Of a DNA stretch of 64,000 bases, positions 7,141 through 15,302 are shown in pieces. Source of the stretch: Flavobacterium hibernum (GTDB taxonomy: Bacteria > Bacteroidota > Bacteroidia > Flavobacteriales > Flavobacteriaceae); NCBI RefSeq assembly GCF_000832125.1, contig NZ_JPRK01000013.1:1-64000 (forward strand). The letters are read 5' to 3'. Numbering within the stretch: the stretch's first letter is position 1; the number at the start of each line of letters is the position of its first letter. The translations under genes and the position numbers were made by a program. The notes below the pieces were generated by a model. The model saw nothing but the letters and a program-made list of their open reading frames with translations. It was not told the origin of the DNA and did no database searches.

Positions 7141-7572
7141 ATGACTGATTTAACGATATTTTACACGGACGACGATGAAGATGATTTGAGTATTTTTACT
7201 GATGCGGTCGAGTCTTTGTCCAAAAAAATACAGCTTCAGACGTATTCTGGAGGCGAAAAGTTGCTAAAAGCAATTTATAATCCACCACCAACACCAAATG
7301 TCGTATTTTTAGATTTGAATATGCCTGGCAAGAACGGCTTTGATGTTCTTACGGAGCTTAGAAATTCTGAAGAAAAAAATGATATTCCGGTAATTATTTT
7401 CTCAACATCAAATGAGCCAAGTATAATTGAAAGATGCCGCAAACTTGGGGCTAATTATTTTATTACAAAACCTGTTTTGATGAAAGATATAATAAGATCG
7501 ATCGATCATGCGCTCGAAATCGATTGGAATAAATTTAAACCAACCGATAAGGATTTTGTATATAAATCTTAA
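7141..7572 (+). CDS. single-domain response regulator
   Basis: A 143-residue receiver with no output domain. The acidic pocket is TDDDEDD near residues 9-15, the phosphorylated Asp is D58 in VVFLDLNMPG, the conserved Thr is in FSTS (T89) and the Lys in FITKP is K110. A short C-terminal tail follows. It lies tail-to-tail with the multi-PAS kinase at 7580-10786, only 7 bp away, which makes that kinase a natural partner. It probably acts through protein contacts or phosphotransfer. Confidence 0.92.
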   Translation: MTDLTIFYTDDDEDDLSIFTDAVESLSKKIQLQTYSGGEKLLKAIYNPPPTPNVVFLDLNMPGKNGFDVLTELRNSEEKNDIPVIIFSTSNEPSIIERCRKLGANYFITKPVLMKDIIRSIDHALEIDWNKFKPTDKDFVYKS

Positions 7573-7579
7573 AAATGTA

Positions 7580-10500
7580 TTATAAATCAGGAATATAAAT
7601 GTCAAAAGTGGCGCCTTTATCTTTTTCGCCACTTGCCTTAATAATTCCTTTATGGTTTTCTACGATCTTTTTTACGATGGCTAGACCAATCCCGGTTCCT
7701 GAGAATTCACTTTCGGTATTTAAGCGTTTAAAAACCTCGAAAATGCGTTCTTTGTATTCGTCTTCGAAACCAATTCCGTTATCAGAAATTTTAAGGTGAT
7801 AATACATTTTATCAGGAAAATCGACCTTATGTTTTATGGTACTTCCTTTAATTCTATTGGCTTTGATATCGATAATTGGCGCAACATCTTTTCGAGAAAA
7901 CTTTAACGCGTTTCCAACCAGATTTTGCAATAATTGTCTAAACTGAAACGGAATAACTGTAGCTTGTCCAAGAGGATGAAACTTTATTTGAGCATTTTTC
8001 TCTTCGATACGTTCAGAGAAATCATTTTCGATCTCTTCGACAAAATCATCCAAATTTACTTTTACAAAAACTCTTTCGGCAGAATTGGTTCTCGAATAGG
8101 TCAAAAGATCTTGTATTAAGGTTTGCATTCGCTTTGCAGCAAATTCAATTCGGCCAAGATAAGTCTTTGCAATTCCTGATATATTTTGCTCATCTAAGTC
8201 GGCCAAACGACTGGCAAAAGTTTGAATTTTTCGAAGTGGTTCTTGTAAATCATGACTTGAAATATAGACAAAAGATTGCAGTTCAATATTCATATTAATC
8301 AAGTCCTTATTTTTGAGTTCTAACTCTGCAGTTCGTTCGTGAACTTCTTCTTCAAGCTGATTCGTAAAATCTTTTTGATCCTGTATATCAGTACTTGTAC
8401 CAACCCACATTTGAATATTTCCTTTAGTGTCTTTTTGAGCAATGGCTCTGCTTAATTGCCATCTGTATTCGCCATCAAAACGTCGAAAACGATGTTCTAA
8501 CAAAAAGTCATTTCCTGTTTTTATAGCTTCCATCCAAGCGTTTATATTTTCTTCGCGATCTTCTGGATGTACAATTTGCAACCAGCCATCTTTATCAATT
8601 TGAGTTTTATTAAAACCTGAAAAAGTGTAAACAGATTGATTAAAATAATTCAAATTTCCCATTGCATCGCTTGTCCATACAAACTGTGGCATTGAATCTG
8701 CAAGAAGCCTGAATTTTTCTTCTTTTTTTCTTAAAACTTCCTGATTGTTCTTTTCATCTGTAATGTCCAGAACAGTTCCCAACATTTTTGAAGGTTCTTT
8801 ATTATCATCAAAAAAGATCTTTCCATGCGCTCTAATCCAGGAAATAGAATTGTCTGGTTTTATAATTCGGGATTCGTATTTGTAAATACTTGTTTTTAGA
8901 GCCTGCTGAAATGCTTTTTCAAGAACGATTTTATCATCAGGATGTATTTGACTAAGTAGTTGCAAACGTGTTAATTCGGTGTTTTTATCGAGTCCAAAAA
9001 CAGTCAGTAAATTTTCCGAATAAATTAGTTTCTGCGAAGGTATATCTAAATCCCAAGTAGCAATTTCTGCAATTTCTGCCGCTAATCTTGCTCTTTGTTC
9101 TGCATCTTCCACTTTTTTTCGGGCTTCCACTTTGTCCGTAACATTATTTACGGTCACCATTACACCAGAAATATTGCCTTCTTTTTCAAACAATGGCGTG
9201 TATTGGTAATCGAGGTAAAATGCTTCGAGTTTTCCTCTAATATCGACATATGCTATCGATTCGTTTTCTTTTACAATTTTACCTTTTATAAGCACTTCAT
9301 CCAGTAATTCAGGATATTTTTGGTCAATTAATTCCGGAAAAACGTCGAGCAAAGGTTTACCAATAGTTTCTTCTTCGGTTTTATGCCAAAGTGTGTTCAT
9401 CATGGTATTGTTTGCTAATTCTATAATATGTTTTTCTCCTCTAAAAATTGCCATTGCAATAGGAGATTCCATTACTAATTTTCTAAAAGCCTTTTCACTT
9501 TCACTCAATAAATGCCTTGCTTTTACAGCTTCGGTAACTTCATAAGTAACAATTATAACTCCGGTAACAGCATTATTTTCTTCTCTTAAAGGATGAAAAA
9601 CTAGATTAAAATAACAAACTTCCTGTTTTCCGTAACGGTTTAAGGTTACCTCTAATTCATCTGTATAATAAGGAACTCCATTTTCATAAACTTTAGAAAG
9701 TAAAGGATGAACAATATTTTTAGCCTCGGGAACTACGTCAAATACAGGCTTATTTAAAATATCATCTTCCGTTTTATCGACAATTTGAAGGTAAGCAGTA
9801 TTGGCCATTTCGACAATCAAATCGGCACCTTTAAGAATTGCGATACCAAGCGGAAGCTGTTTTACAGTATTTCTAAAACGTTTTTCGCTTTCTTCAACAG
9901 CACTGCGGGAAATAACCTGAAGTGTTACGTCGTTTGCAATGGTAACAATTCCGGAAATTGTTCCGTCAGGCTCTTTTAGGGCTTCATAAATTACGTTAAT
10001 AAAGGTATTTTCGATTTTTCCTTTTCGAATTAATTTCACAGGAAGTTCGTATGCCGTAAATTTTTCGCCTGTATTATAAACGGTTTCCAAAATAGCTTCT
10101 AAACCTTGACCTGTAGCTTCTGGCAATGCTTCAAAAACAGGTTTGTTGATAACGTCTTCTATTTTTCTTTCCCAAATTTCAAGCATCAGCTCATTTGCAA
10201 TTTCAATAATATGATCTTTTCCTCGAAAAATGCACATCGCATTTGGGGTTTGCAAAATATTATTTAAGTAACGCTGATTGCTGTTTTCTAGCTTTTTAAG
10301 AATATTAACCTTGTCTGTAGTTTCATTACAGATAACAAGTACACCATTTATTTTTCCTTCATCATTATTTACAGGACTGTAGCTAAAAGTCCAGTAAACG
10401 TCTTCCATTTTTCCGTTTCTATAAATGGGCAATAATTGGTCTTCGTGCCAAGTAGCTTCACCTTTTATAAGAACCTGATCGATTAAGGGTTTAATAAAAT

Positions 10501-10786
10501 CCCAGATTTCAGGCCAGAATTCAGCACCTTTTTGACCTAAGATTGCGGGATGTTTTCCGTCATTCCCAAGACTCGGGCGATAAGCATCATTGTAAAAGCA
10601 AATATGATCCGGACCCCAAAAAAGGAACATTGGAAATTTAGAATTTAAAAGAATTCCCAAAGTTGTACGCAAACTCTGAGGCCATAATTCTACAGAACCC
10701 ACTGAGGTTTTACTCCAGTCTTTAGCGCGTGTTAGTGCGCCCATTTCGCCTCCATTGGCTAGAAAATCGTGGTTTGTAGTATTCAT
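7580..10786 (-). CDS. multi-PAS sensor histidine kinase
   Basis: A 1068-residue cytoplasmic kinase with no membrane segments. The N-terminal region looks like at least six PAS-type domains, roughly 20-155, 165-285, 295-420, 430-550, 560-685 and 695-810. Several repeat the PAS pattern ADLIVEMAN..., and the last two look like PAS_3. A short coiled linker leads to HisKA with SSHDLQEPLRK (His845). The ATPase domain has NLVGNALKFS, DNGIGF and GTGIGLAI. The start fits the N-terminal PAS pattern. Signals are unknown; stacked PAS domains are typical of flavobacterial energy, redox or light sensors. Confidence 0.92.
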   Translation of the reverse strand: MNTTNHDFLANGGEMGALTRAKDWSKTSVGSVELWPQSLRTTLGILLNSKFPMFLFWGPDHICFYNDAYRPSLGNDGKHPAILGQKGAEFWPEIWDFIKPLIDQVLIKGEATWHEDQLLPIYRNGKMEDVYWTFSYSPVNNDEGKINGVLVICNETTDKVNILKKLENSNQRYLNNILQTPNAMCIFRGKDHIIEIANELMLEIWERKIEDVINKPVFEALPEATGQGLEAILETVYNTGEKFTAYELPVKLIRKGKIENTFINVIYEALKEPDGTISGIVTIANDVTLQVISRSAVEESEKRFRNTVKQLPLGIAILKGADLIVEMANTAYLQIVDKTEDDILNKPVFDVVPEAKNIVHPLLSKVYENGVPYYTDELEVTLNRYGKQEVCYFNLVFHPLREENNAVTGVIIVTYEVTEAVKARHLLSESEKAFRKLVMESPIAMAIFRGEKHIIELANNTMMNTLWHKTEEETIGKPLLDVFPELIDQKYPELLDEVLIKGKIVKENESIAYVDIRGKLEAFYLDYQYTPLFEKEGNISGVMVTVNNVTDKVEARKKVEDAEQRARLAAEIAEIATWDLDIPSQKLIYSENLLTVFGLDKNTELTRLQLLSQIHPDDKIVLEKAFQQALKTSIYKYESRIIKPDNSISWIRAHGKIFFDDNKEPSKMLGTVLDITDEKNNQEVLRKKEEKFRLLADSMPQFVWTSDAMGNLNYFNQSVYTFSGFNKTQIDKDGWLQIVHPEDREENINAWMEAIKTGNDFLLEHRFRRFDGEYRWQLSRAIAQKDTKGNIQMWVGTSTDIQDQKDFTNQLEEEVHERTAELELKNKDLINMNIELQSFVYISSHDLQEPLRKIQTFASRLADLDEQNISGIAKTYLGRIEFAAKRMQTLIQDLLTYSRTNSAERVFVKVNLDDFVEEIENDFSERIEEKNAQIKFHPLGQATVIPFQFRQLLQNLVGNALKFSRKDVAPIIDIKANRIKGSTIKHKVDFPDKMYYHLKISDNGIGFEDEYKERIFEVFKRLNTESEFSGTGIGLAIVKKIVENHKGIIKASGEKDKGATFDIYIPDL

Positions 10787-11012
10787 TAAGGTCTATATTT
10801 GGTATTGGTTAAAGCAATTTGATTTAGTAAATAAATATAGTGATGACTAAATTGATTTATATAATTGTTAAAATTAGTAAAATTATTATTGATTTTATTT
10901 TGATTTTTTGAATGAGATAAGATTTAAAGCAATTGAGTTAATTAAATTTTATTCGAATGATGAAATTTGATAGAACACTAGATTTAAAATAATCTCAATT
11001 AAAATTCAGATC

Positions 11013-11351
11013 ATGAAAAAGGAACAAAAACATGAAACCGACTATATAAAAAAATATCAGGACGAGGGTTTCACTTCAAATTTTTTATTTGAAGATGGAG
11101 TTTTATTAGATTCAGAAACAAAGTACGCCTACCAGCCCAACGAAATTTTTATTGTGGCTCATCATCGCTACGAAGGTATGAGCGATCCTGATGATATGTC
11201 TATTTTGTATGTAATTGAAACAAAAGACCAGAAAAAAGGAACTCATTTAATAGGCTACGGTCCAACGGCAGACCTTGAAGAAGCTGAGTTTTTTAAAGAT
11301 ATACCCAAAGAAAACTACTCTAAAAACGCGGATATTAATAAACTTACTTAG
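11013..11351 (+). CDS. conserved small Bacteroidota protein, function unknown
   Basis: A 112-residue soluble protein. Distinct features are the N-terminal DYIKKYQDEGFTSNFLFEDG, the HHRYEGMSDPDDMSILYVIET core and a Gly-rich LIGYGPTADLEEAEFFK tail. Homologues I recall are sometimes labelled phosphoribosylpyrophosphate synthetase, but no PRPP-binding motif is present, so I reject that label. There is no signal peptide. The setting among stress proteins suggests a stress role by association only. Confidence 0.7.
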   Translation: MKKEQKHETDYIKKYQDEGFTSNFLFEDGVLLDSETKYAYQPNEIFIVAHHRYEGMSDPDDMSILYVIETKDQKKGTHLIGYGPTADLEEAEFFKDIPKENYSKNADINKLT

Positions 11352-11679
11352 GTTTAAGTATTAGGTGCAAAGGTTCAAAGCTTCAAAGGCTCAGAGGTTC
11401 AAAGTGGCAGAGGTTTATTAGGAAAGGTTATTTCTAGTAGGCTTGAGCTCTTGTACTTATAAGTATGGCAAATTTTAAGTAGAATTGCCTTTGAACTTGT
11501 GTATTTTTTTATCTCCAAATAAGCCTTAAGTAAAATTATGAAATATCTGTACGGAATTGTATAAGGTATTGATTAGCAATATGTCTGAAATTTGAAATAT
11601 CAAAATAAGATAAAACCAAAGTTGTGTTTTGTACGTAAATAACTACTAACCACTTTGCTCAACCCAAAACAAAACCAAA
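11352..11679. other. intergenic gap with AAAGGTTC repeat
   Basis: No gene seen. Positions 11360-11415 carry imperfect AAAGGTTCAAAG units related to those at 3508-3664. A GGAATTGTATAAGG motif at 11553-11566 lies 114 bp before the next start codon and resembles sequences upstream of other stress genes in the window. Confidence 0.5.
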
Positions 11680-12510
11680 ATGAAAAAACTATACTTAAAC
11701 ACTGGAGGATTTGACGCTATTTTTAATGATCTTAAAGACAGTTTTGATGGCGAATTATCAATTGATTCTAATAATGAATATAAATTAATTATTAAGTCAA
11801 AATGGGCAAGAGGAACGATAAGCGGTGTTTGTTTTGATGACAGAATGATACACATGAATTTTGATCTTACTCTAAATCATGATGTAATGTTAAGTATAGA
11901 ATCTTTCCGTTCATTACCAGTATTTTTTCTTCATTGCGACAATGGGAATCTTATTCATAGTTTTGGTGCTAATGGGGACAAAAAAAGTATTAAAAAGGAT
12001 CAAACTGGTATTTTGAGCAATACCTCTGTTATTAATAATGTTTTATATTTTGAAAGTCATAAGCGTATTCAGTTTTCTTTAATTGGAATGCCTACTAAAG
12101 CTTACGATGATCAAAGTTTGGAAGTAATTACTCAATTGAAGAGAAAATTTACCAGAGCATCAGGAAGATATATTTATGTGGGTGCCGAGAGTTTAAAAAT
12201 ATCAAAAAAATGGCAAGAACTAAAAACACTTCCACAGCAAGGAATTGTTAGAAACTTGCTTCAAAAAATAATTCTAAACGATATTATTGAGCTAGAGATA
12301 GTTCAACATAGTTATAGTTATCTTGAAACTTTTGATCCCATTATAAATTTGGCCAATAAGCAGATTATTGGAATCAAGAGAATTTCAAATATGAGCCTTT
12401 CAGAAGTAATTTACGCCGCAGGATTAGCTAGCCGTCACTATTTGCCCCGTATTTTTAAAGAGAAATATCATTTATCCTATAAGCCATTCAATCAAAAATT
12501 GGCTAGCTAA
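11680..12510 (+). CDS. degenerate AraC/PchR-like regulator with a single HTH
   Basis: A 276-residue protein. The N-terminal part is a PchR-like ligand-sensing region, followed near 185-215 by a helix (LKTLPQQGIVRNLLQKIILNDI) that aligns in pattern with the linker of PchR-type AraC regulators. The C-terminus, SLSEVIYAAGLASRHYLPRIFKEKYHLS, fits one AraC helix-turn-helix, but the protein ends about 15 residues later, where a second HTH would be expected. It may be a truncated or repurposed regulator; DNA binding is uncertain. It is followed by a strong terminator. Confidence 0.6.
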   Translation: MKKLYLNTGGFDAIFNDLKDSFDGELSIDSNNEYKLIIKSKWARGTISGVCFDDRMIHMNFDLTLNHDVMLSIESFRSLPVFFLHCDNGNLIHSFGANGDKKSIKKDQTGILSNTSVINNVLYFESHKRIQFSLIGMPTKAYDDQSLEVITQLKRKFTRASGRYIYVGAESLKISKKWQELKTLPQQGIVRNLLQKIILNDIIELEIVQHSYSYLETFDPIINLANKQIIGIKRISNMSLSEVIYAAGLASRHYLPRIFKEKYHLSYKPFNQKLAS

Positions 12511-12532
12511 TGCACTTTTTAGATTTCTATTT

Positions 12533-12566
12533 CAAAAAAAACAGCTCAAAAAGCTGTTTTTTTTTG
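12533..12566 (+). terminator. intrinsic terminator
   Basis: AAAAAACAGCT pairs with AGCTGTTTTTT around a CAAAA loop, followed by a long T run. It ends the AraC-like gene. Confidence 0.85.
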
Positions 12567-12643
12567 TCACAATAATTTCATCGCACTAATAAAAAACTCA
12601 GTTCCTTAGCAACTTAGAACCTTACAATCTTTTTTACAAAGCA

Positions 12644-12904
12644 TTATTCTTTTTCGTAATAGATGATAAAATAAACCATAATTAGATTTAAGCAAAGTGA
12701 AACTGAATTTGTGATAATTATAGGGAGATCATTTTTTAAAATGCCATAGATAATCCATACCAAAATACCGAAAGTAAGGATGCTAAAAGTTTTAAGCGAG
12801 ATTTCTTTTACCTTTTTCGTTTTCCACACTTTTATAATTTGGGGAATTACAGAAATGGTTACACAAGTTCCTGCAAAAAGTCCTATGATATCAATGAAAT
12901 TCAT
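12644..12904 (-). CDS. SemiSWEET family transporter
   Basis: An 86-residue membrane protein with three transmembrane helices (about 4-24, 38-57 and 63-82) and the PQ pair at residues 21-22 (SVIPQIIKVWKTK). This is the half-size SWEET/MtN3 fold, which works as a dimer and in known members moves sugars down a gradient. Length is normal. It starts 21 bp after the SDR gene in the same direction, so the two are likely co-transcribed. Confidence 0.88.
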   Translation of the reverse strand: MNFIDIIGLFAGTCVTISVIPQIIKVWKTKKVKEISLKTFSILTFGILVWIIYGILKNDLPIIITNSVSLCLNLIMVYFIIYYEKE

Positions 12905-12925
12905 GGTTTTTGTGTTTATAAAATG

Positions 12926-13774
12926 TTATCCACTCACTAATTCTCCGCCATTTATGTGTATAAATTGTCCGGTAATGTAACTACTATCTTCGCAAGCCAG
13001 GAAAACATAAGCTGGAGCTACTTCTGATGGTTGTCCAGCTCTTCCCATCGGATTATTTTTTCCAAAATCGGCCAATGTATCAAAACTAGCGACAATCAAA
13101 GGCGTCCAAATAGGTCCGGGAGCAACACCATTAACTCTTATTTTTCTTTCGGCAAGTATTCTTGATAATGATTTTGTAAAACTTACAATTGCGCCTTTTG
13201 TGCTGGCATAATCTATTAAATGATCGCTGCCACGATAAGCTGTAACAGAACTTGTATTGATAATTGTGTCGTTTTCCTGAAGAAAAGGTAGAGCGGCTTT
13301 AGTAATGTAAAAATAAGGGTAAATATTGGTTTCAAACGTTTTGTGAAGCTGCGATGCAGTTATTTTTTCCAATTCTTTTTGCGGAAATTGAACCGCAGCA
13401 TTGTTTACAACAATATTTATTTTCTTAAATAACGAATGACATTTTTTTACGGCACTTTTACAAAACTTTTCGTCCTTTAAATCTCCGCTAATCAGCAGGC
13501 ATTGTTGACCTTCTTTTTCAACGAGTTCCTTGGTTTTTTGTGCATCTTTATCTTCTTTCAAATAAACAATAGCAACATTAGCGCCTTCACGGGCAAAATG
13601 TACAGCAACACTTCTGCCAATTCCGCTATCGCCACCAGTTATAAAAGCGACTTTTCCTAATAGTTTTCCACTTCCAGTGTAGTTTTCTCTAATGATTTGT
13701 GGTTCAGGACGCATTTGATGTTCGTTACCCGGAAGGCTTTGTTTTTGTTCAGGAAATGTTTTAATATTTTTCAT
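12926..13774 (-). CDS. SDR family oxidoreductase (YhdF/general-stress type)
   Basis: A 282-residue short-chain dehydrogenase. The N-terminal lead carries QSLPGNEHQMRPEPQIIRENY, characteristic of the YhdF/YhxC glucose/ribitol dehydrogenase-like group. The nucleotide-binding motif TGGDSGIG is at 46-53, NNAA near 124-127 and the catalytic Ser176-Tyr189-Lys193 triad (NTSS, YASTK). The C-terminus ends HINGGELVSG. It uses NAD(P); the substrate is unknown. Bacillus relatives belong to the general stress regulon. It heads a two-gene unit with SemiSWEET. Confidence 0.92.
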   Translation of the reverse strand: MKNIKTFPEQKQSLPGNEHQMRPEPQIIRENYTGSGKLLGKVAFITGGDSGIGRSVAVHFAREGANVAIVYLKEDKDAQKTKELVEKEGQQCLLISGDLKDEKFCKSAVKKCHSLFKKINIVVNNAAVQFPQKELEKITASQLHKTFETNIYPYFYITKAALPFLQENDTIINTSSVTAYRGSDHLIDYASTKGAIVSFTKSLSRILAERKIRVNGVAPGPIWTPLIVASFDTLADFGKNNPMGRAGQPSEVAPAYVFLACEDSSYITGQFIHINGGELVSG

Positions 13775-14072
13775 AACGCCTTTGCTTTAAACTAATTAAT
13801 CAATCTCTAAAGTAGTTGTTCCTTTAGATAAAAATTAACCGAAATAAATTTAAGATTGTCTCAATAAATTTTTGCAGGATTTTTAATACGAAACATGGGA
13901 ATTATGTAACGAATTATAATTTGTAAAAAAAATAGTTCTCTTTTTTTTATATAAATTTGAGAGTTTATCTTTCATTAGTTAAAATAGAGAATAAGCTATT
14001 TAAATGGCAGTTTTTAAAGGTAATTTTAAACAAAAACATGAGAATTCATAAAACTTTACTTCCCACAACAGC

Positions 14073-15287
14073 ATGGTATTAATCGTAGACGATATAAAGG
14101 CAAATATAATTGCCCTAAAGAAAACATTGGAATTGCACAATATCGATGTTGATACGGCTGAGTCTGGAGAGGAAGCCCTGAAGAAAATTCTGAAAATAAA
14201 TTATTGCTTAATTATCATGGATGTTCAAATGCCGGGACTTGACGGTTTTGAAGTTGTGAAAATCCTCTCTGGCAATCAAAGAACCAAAGATATTCCTGTT
14301 ATATTTTTATCAGCATTAAATATCGAAAAAAAATACATTTTTAAAGGATACGAAACCGGTGCTGTCGAATATATTACAAAACCTGTCGATACTGATTTGC
14401 TTATTTTAAAAGTAAAAACATTCCTAAAAATTTACGAACAGCAAAATGAATTAAAAGGTATTAAAGATCTTCTTTCTAAAGAAATTAAAATTCGAAAAGA
14501 AGCACAAGATAATCTCGAGATCAAAATCGCAGAAAGAACCAAAGAGTTGGTTTTGAAAAACGAAGAACTAGAGATGAAAAACCATGAACTACAGCAATTT
14601 TCCTGGGTAGTTTCGCACGATTTAAATGAACCCATTCGCAAAATTCAAATCTTTATTAAAATAATAAAAGAACTTTATTTGGCCGATGATGCAAAAGCCG
14701 TCGATTATGTAGATCGTACCATTAAATCTGCTGAAAGAATGCAGACTTTAATTACAGATCTTTTGGCTTATTCGCGATTATCATCGCAGGTTAAACCAGA
14801 AATGACGGATTTAAATGTGGTGTTGCAAGAAGTACTTTCAGATTTTGATTATCTAATCGAACGAAAAAATGCGACAGTAAAAACAAGTGAACTCCCAACA
14901 ATCGATAGTATACCAAGTCAATTGAGACAGGTTTTTCAAAATTTAATTGGAAACGCATTAAAATTCTCCGGAAACTCGGAAAATCCATTAATCGAAATTA
15001 CCTCGGAGTTAATCTCAAATAAAGCGTTTAACAGTCCAGTTTCTCCAGATGGAAAGTTTTGTAGAATTATAGTAAAAGACAACGGAATTGGTTTTGATGA
15101 AATTTATCTCGATCGAATATTTATTATTTTTCAAAGTTTAAACGATCGCCAATCTTACGAAGGAACCGGAATTGGTTTGGCAATTGCAAAAAAAATCATC
15201 GAAAAACATAACGGATTAATCACAGCAAAAAGTCAGATAGGAAAAGGTGCAAGTTTCATTATTGTGCTACCTCTCAAATACGAATAA
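14073..15287 (+). CDS. receiver-histidine kinase (REC-HisKA-HATPase)
   Basis: A 404-residue cytoplasmic protein. The receiver (1-115) has the acidic VDD pair, D50 in CLIIMDVQMPG and Lys in YITKP. A coiled coil spans about 120-175. HisKA follows with VVSHDLNEPIRK (His182), then HATPase_c with LIGNALKFSG, DNGIGF and GTGIGLAI. The order, receiver before kinase, suggests that an upstream kinase controls its activity. The ATG at 14038 is out of frame, so 14073 is the start. It is the first gene of a run of five sensory genes. Confidence 0.92.
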   Translation: MVLIVDDIKANIIALKKTLELHNIDVDTAESGEEALKKILKINYCLIIMDVQMPGLDGFEVVKILSGNQRTKDIPVIFLSALNIEKKYIFKGYETGAVEYITKPVDTDLLILKVKTFLKIYEQQNELKGIKDLLSKEIKIRKEAQDNLEIKIAERTKELVLKNEELEMKNHELQQFSWVVSHDLNEPIRKIQIFIKIIKELYLADDAKAVDYVDRTIKSAERMQTLITDLLAYSRLSSQVKPEMTDLNVVLQEVLSDFDYLIERKNATVKTSELPTIDSIPSQLRQVFQNLIGNALKFSGNSENPLIEITSELISNKAFNSPVSPDGKFCRIIVKDNGIGFDEIYLDRIFIIFQSLNDRQSYEGTGIGLAIAKKIIEKHNGLITAKSQIGKGASFIIVLPLKYE

Positions 15288-15302
15288 ATATAATTTATAA
15301 GG

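Noticed and set aside
7035..7148. 37-residue plus-strand frame beginning MRFQVSIIR
   Set aside because: It overlaps the promoter and start of the receiver gene and has no recognisable feature.
11013..11351. Phosphoribosylpyrophosphate synthetase
   Set aside because: This label is attached to some homologues, but no PRPP-binding loop is present and the protein is only 112 residues.
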